Origin: Oscillospiraceae bacterium
GTDB lineage: Bacteria; Bacillota; Clostridia; Oscillospirales; Ruminococcaceae
Reading direction: 5' to 3'
DNA length: 64,000 bases
Assembly: GCA_017505635.1 (NCBI GenBank)
Contig: JAFVOU010000040.1
Coordinates: 1-64,000 of the forward strand
Shown: piece by piece, positions 63,388 to 64,000 of the stretch
Position numbering within the stretch: position 1 is the first letter of the stretch
Layout: every line of letters begins with the position of its first letter
Made by a program: the position numbers and the translations under genes
The notes under the pieces: generated by a model
Told to the model about the DNA's origin: nothing
What the model saw: only the letters and a program-made list of their open reading frames with translations
Database searches by the model: none

Positions 63388-64000
63388 ATGGTGACTAAAT
63401 TATGTGATGTATGTGATGTGCGAGATGGTACACATGATTCTCCCCAATATGTATTAGAAGGATATCCACTGGTAACATCAAAAAATATAATAGATGGAAA
63501 ACTCAACTTATCCACTATCAATTACATATCAAAAGAGGATTATTATAAAATTAATGACCGTTCAAACGTTGAAAGTGGCGATATTATTATGCCGATGATA
63601 GGGACTATAGGAAATCCGTTTTTAGTGGGAGAATATAGTGATTTTGCAATTAAGAATGTTGCCTTAATAAAATTTCCAAATGATAGTATTAACAATAAAT
63701 ATGTTTATTACTTCCTAAAAAGTGATAATTTTTATCGATATGTTACAGAAAACAATCGTGGTGGAACTCAAAAATTCTTATCATTAAAAGATATAAGAAA
63801 TATGGAAATTCCAGTTGTTGATATTTGTTGTCAAAATAGGATTGTAGAAATTTTTGAAAAAATTGATTTGATAATAGATTTACGAAAAAAGCAACTTTCA
63901 AAACTGGACGAGTTTGTAAAATCCCGATTTATCGAACTGTTTGGCGACCCAATAACCAACAGCAATAATCTCCCAACAGAAAAAATGGAACAGCGTTTTG
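63388..64000 (+). CDS. hsdS: Type I restriction-modification specificity subunit S (5' part)
   Basis: The reading frame is open from the ATG at 63388 to the window end (204 codons). It shows a first target-recognition domain beginning Lys-Leu-Cys-Asp-Val-Cys-Asp-Val-Arg-Asp-Gly-Thr-His and containing Gly-Asp-Ile-Ile-Met-Pro-Met. The conserved helical spacer follows (Phe-Glu-Lys-Ile-Asp ... Arg-Lys-Lys-Gln-Leu-Ser-Lys-Leu-Asp-Glu-Phe-Val-Lys-Ser-Arg-Phe). After it comes Glu-Leu-Phe-Gly-Asp-Pro, the usual entry to the second domain. AAAGGTG precedes the start. It selects the DNA sequence for the M and R subunits. Confidence 0.93.
   Translation, partial: MVTKLCDVCDVRDGTHDSPQYVLEGYPLVTSKNIIDGKLNLSTINYISKEDYYKINDRSNVESGDIIMPMIGTIGNPFLVGEYSDFAIKNVALIKFPNDSINNKYVYYFLKSDNFYRYVTENNRGGTQKFLSLKDIRNMEIPVVDICCQNRIVEIFEKIDLIIDLRKKQLSKLDEFVKSRFIELFGDPITNSNNLPTEKMEQRF

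Larger units (their letters stand above)
59155..64000 (+). mobile_element. Left end of a tRNA-Ala-integrated element carrying a type I R-M locus (continues past the window)
   Basis: From the tRNA break onwards: tandem repeats, a tyrosine integrase, then hsdM, an unknown membrane protein and hsdS. There are no phage structural, replication or conjugation genes in the visible part. The right end and a matching attachment sequence would lie outside the window. The left boundary is set by loss of tRNA sequence and is accurate to a few bases. Confidence 0.7.

Noticed and set aside
59155..64000. Prophage
   Set aside because: Only an integrase and R-M genes are visible; no repressor, replication or structural phage genes. 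An integrative element or island is the safer call.

Overview
The window looks like a chromosomal segment of an anaerobic Gram-positive bacterium of the class Clostridia. The evidence is: moderately AT-rich DNA, GGAGG-type ribosome binding sites before almost every gene, TTGACA/TATAAT promoters, Clostridia-type families (DUF4364, DUF951, DUF2284, DUF1622, a YbiT-like ABC-F protein, the TIGR03915/TIGR03916 pair), a V-type rather than F-type ATPase, and a membrane pyrophosphatase. The species cannot be named from the sequence alone.

Layout. 1-6.5 kb: broken end of a vWA-domain gene, a MacB/FtsX-type ABC exporter with a long coiled-coil extracellular domain, a C39-like cysteine peptidase, a MazG-like pyrophosphohydrolase and an alpha/beta hydrolase. 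6.6-14.3 kb: a DUF134/NifX-like metal protein, then a complete ribose operon (rbsD-A-C-B-K, minus strand) with its LacI-family repressor; its binding protein is an in-frame tandem duplication of the whole mature domain. 14.5-31 kb: mostly single genes and short operons (DUF2284, tRNA-Leu, a Na/Pi cotransporter, homoserine dehydrogenase, a peptidoglycan-binding protein, ABC-F, AzlCD, an LTA-synthase-like enzyme, nitroreductase, a beta-CASP nuclease, a DMT transporter, YbaK, a radical-SAM DNA repair pair, YegP/DUF1508, DUF4364).

31-58 kb is rich in membrane energetics. After transaldolase and DUF1622 comes a ten-gene Mrp/Mbh-like antiporter operon with four large antiporter-type subunits. A housekeeping block follows (S1-domain protein, DUF951, prfA, sua5, coaE, lytic transglycosylase, M18 aminopeptidase). 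Then come a K+-dependent-type membrane pyrophosphatase and a compact V-type ATPase operon (E-DUF2764-A-B-D-I-K) whose rotor subunit carries Na+-ligand residues. Together these suggest linked Na+/H+ cycling driven by PPi, ATP and antiport.

58-64 kb: a small surface protein, then a tRNA-Ala(GGC) gene cut off after its anticodon arm. A tyrosine integrase and a type I restriction-modification locus (hsdM, an unknown membrane/coiled-coil protein, partial hsdS) begin right after the cut. This is the left end of an integrated element that continues beyond the window.
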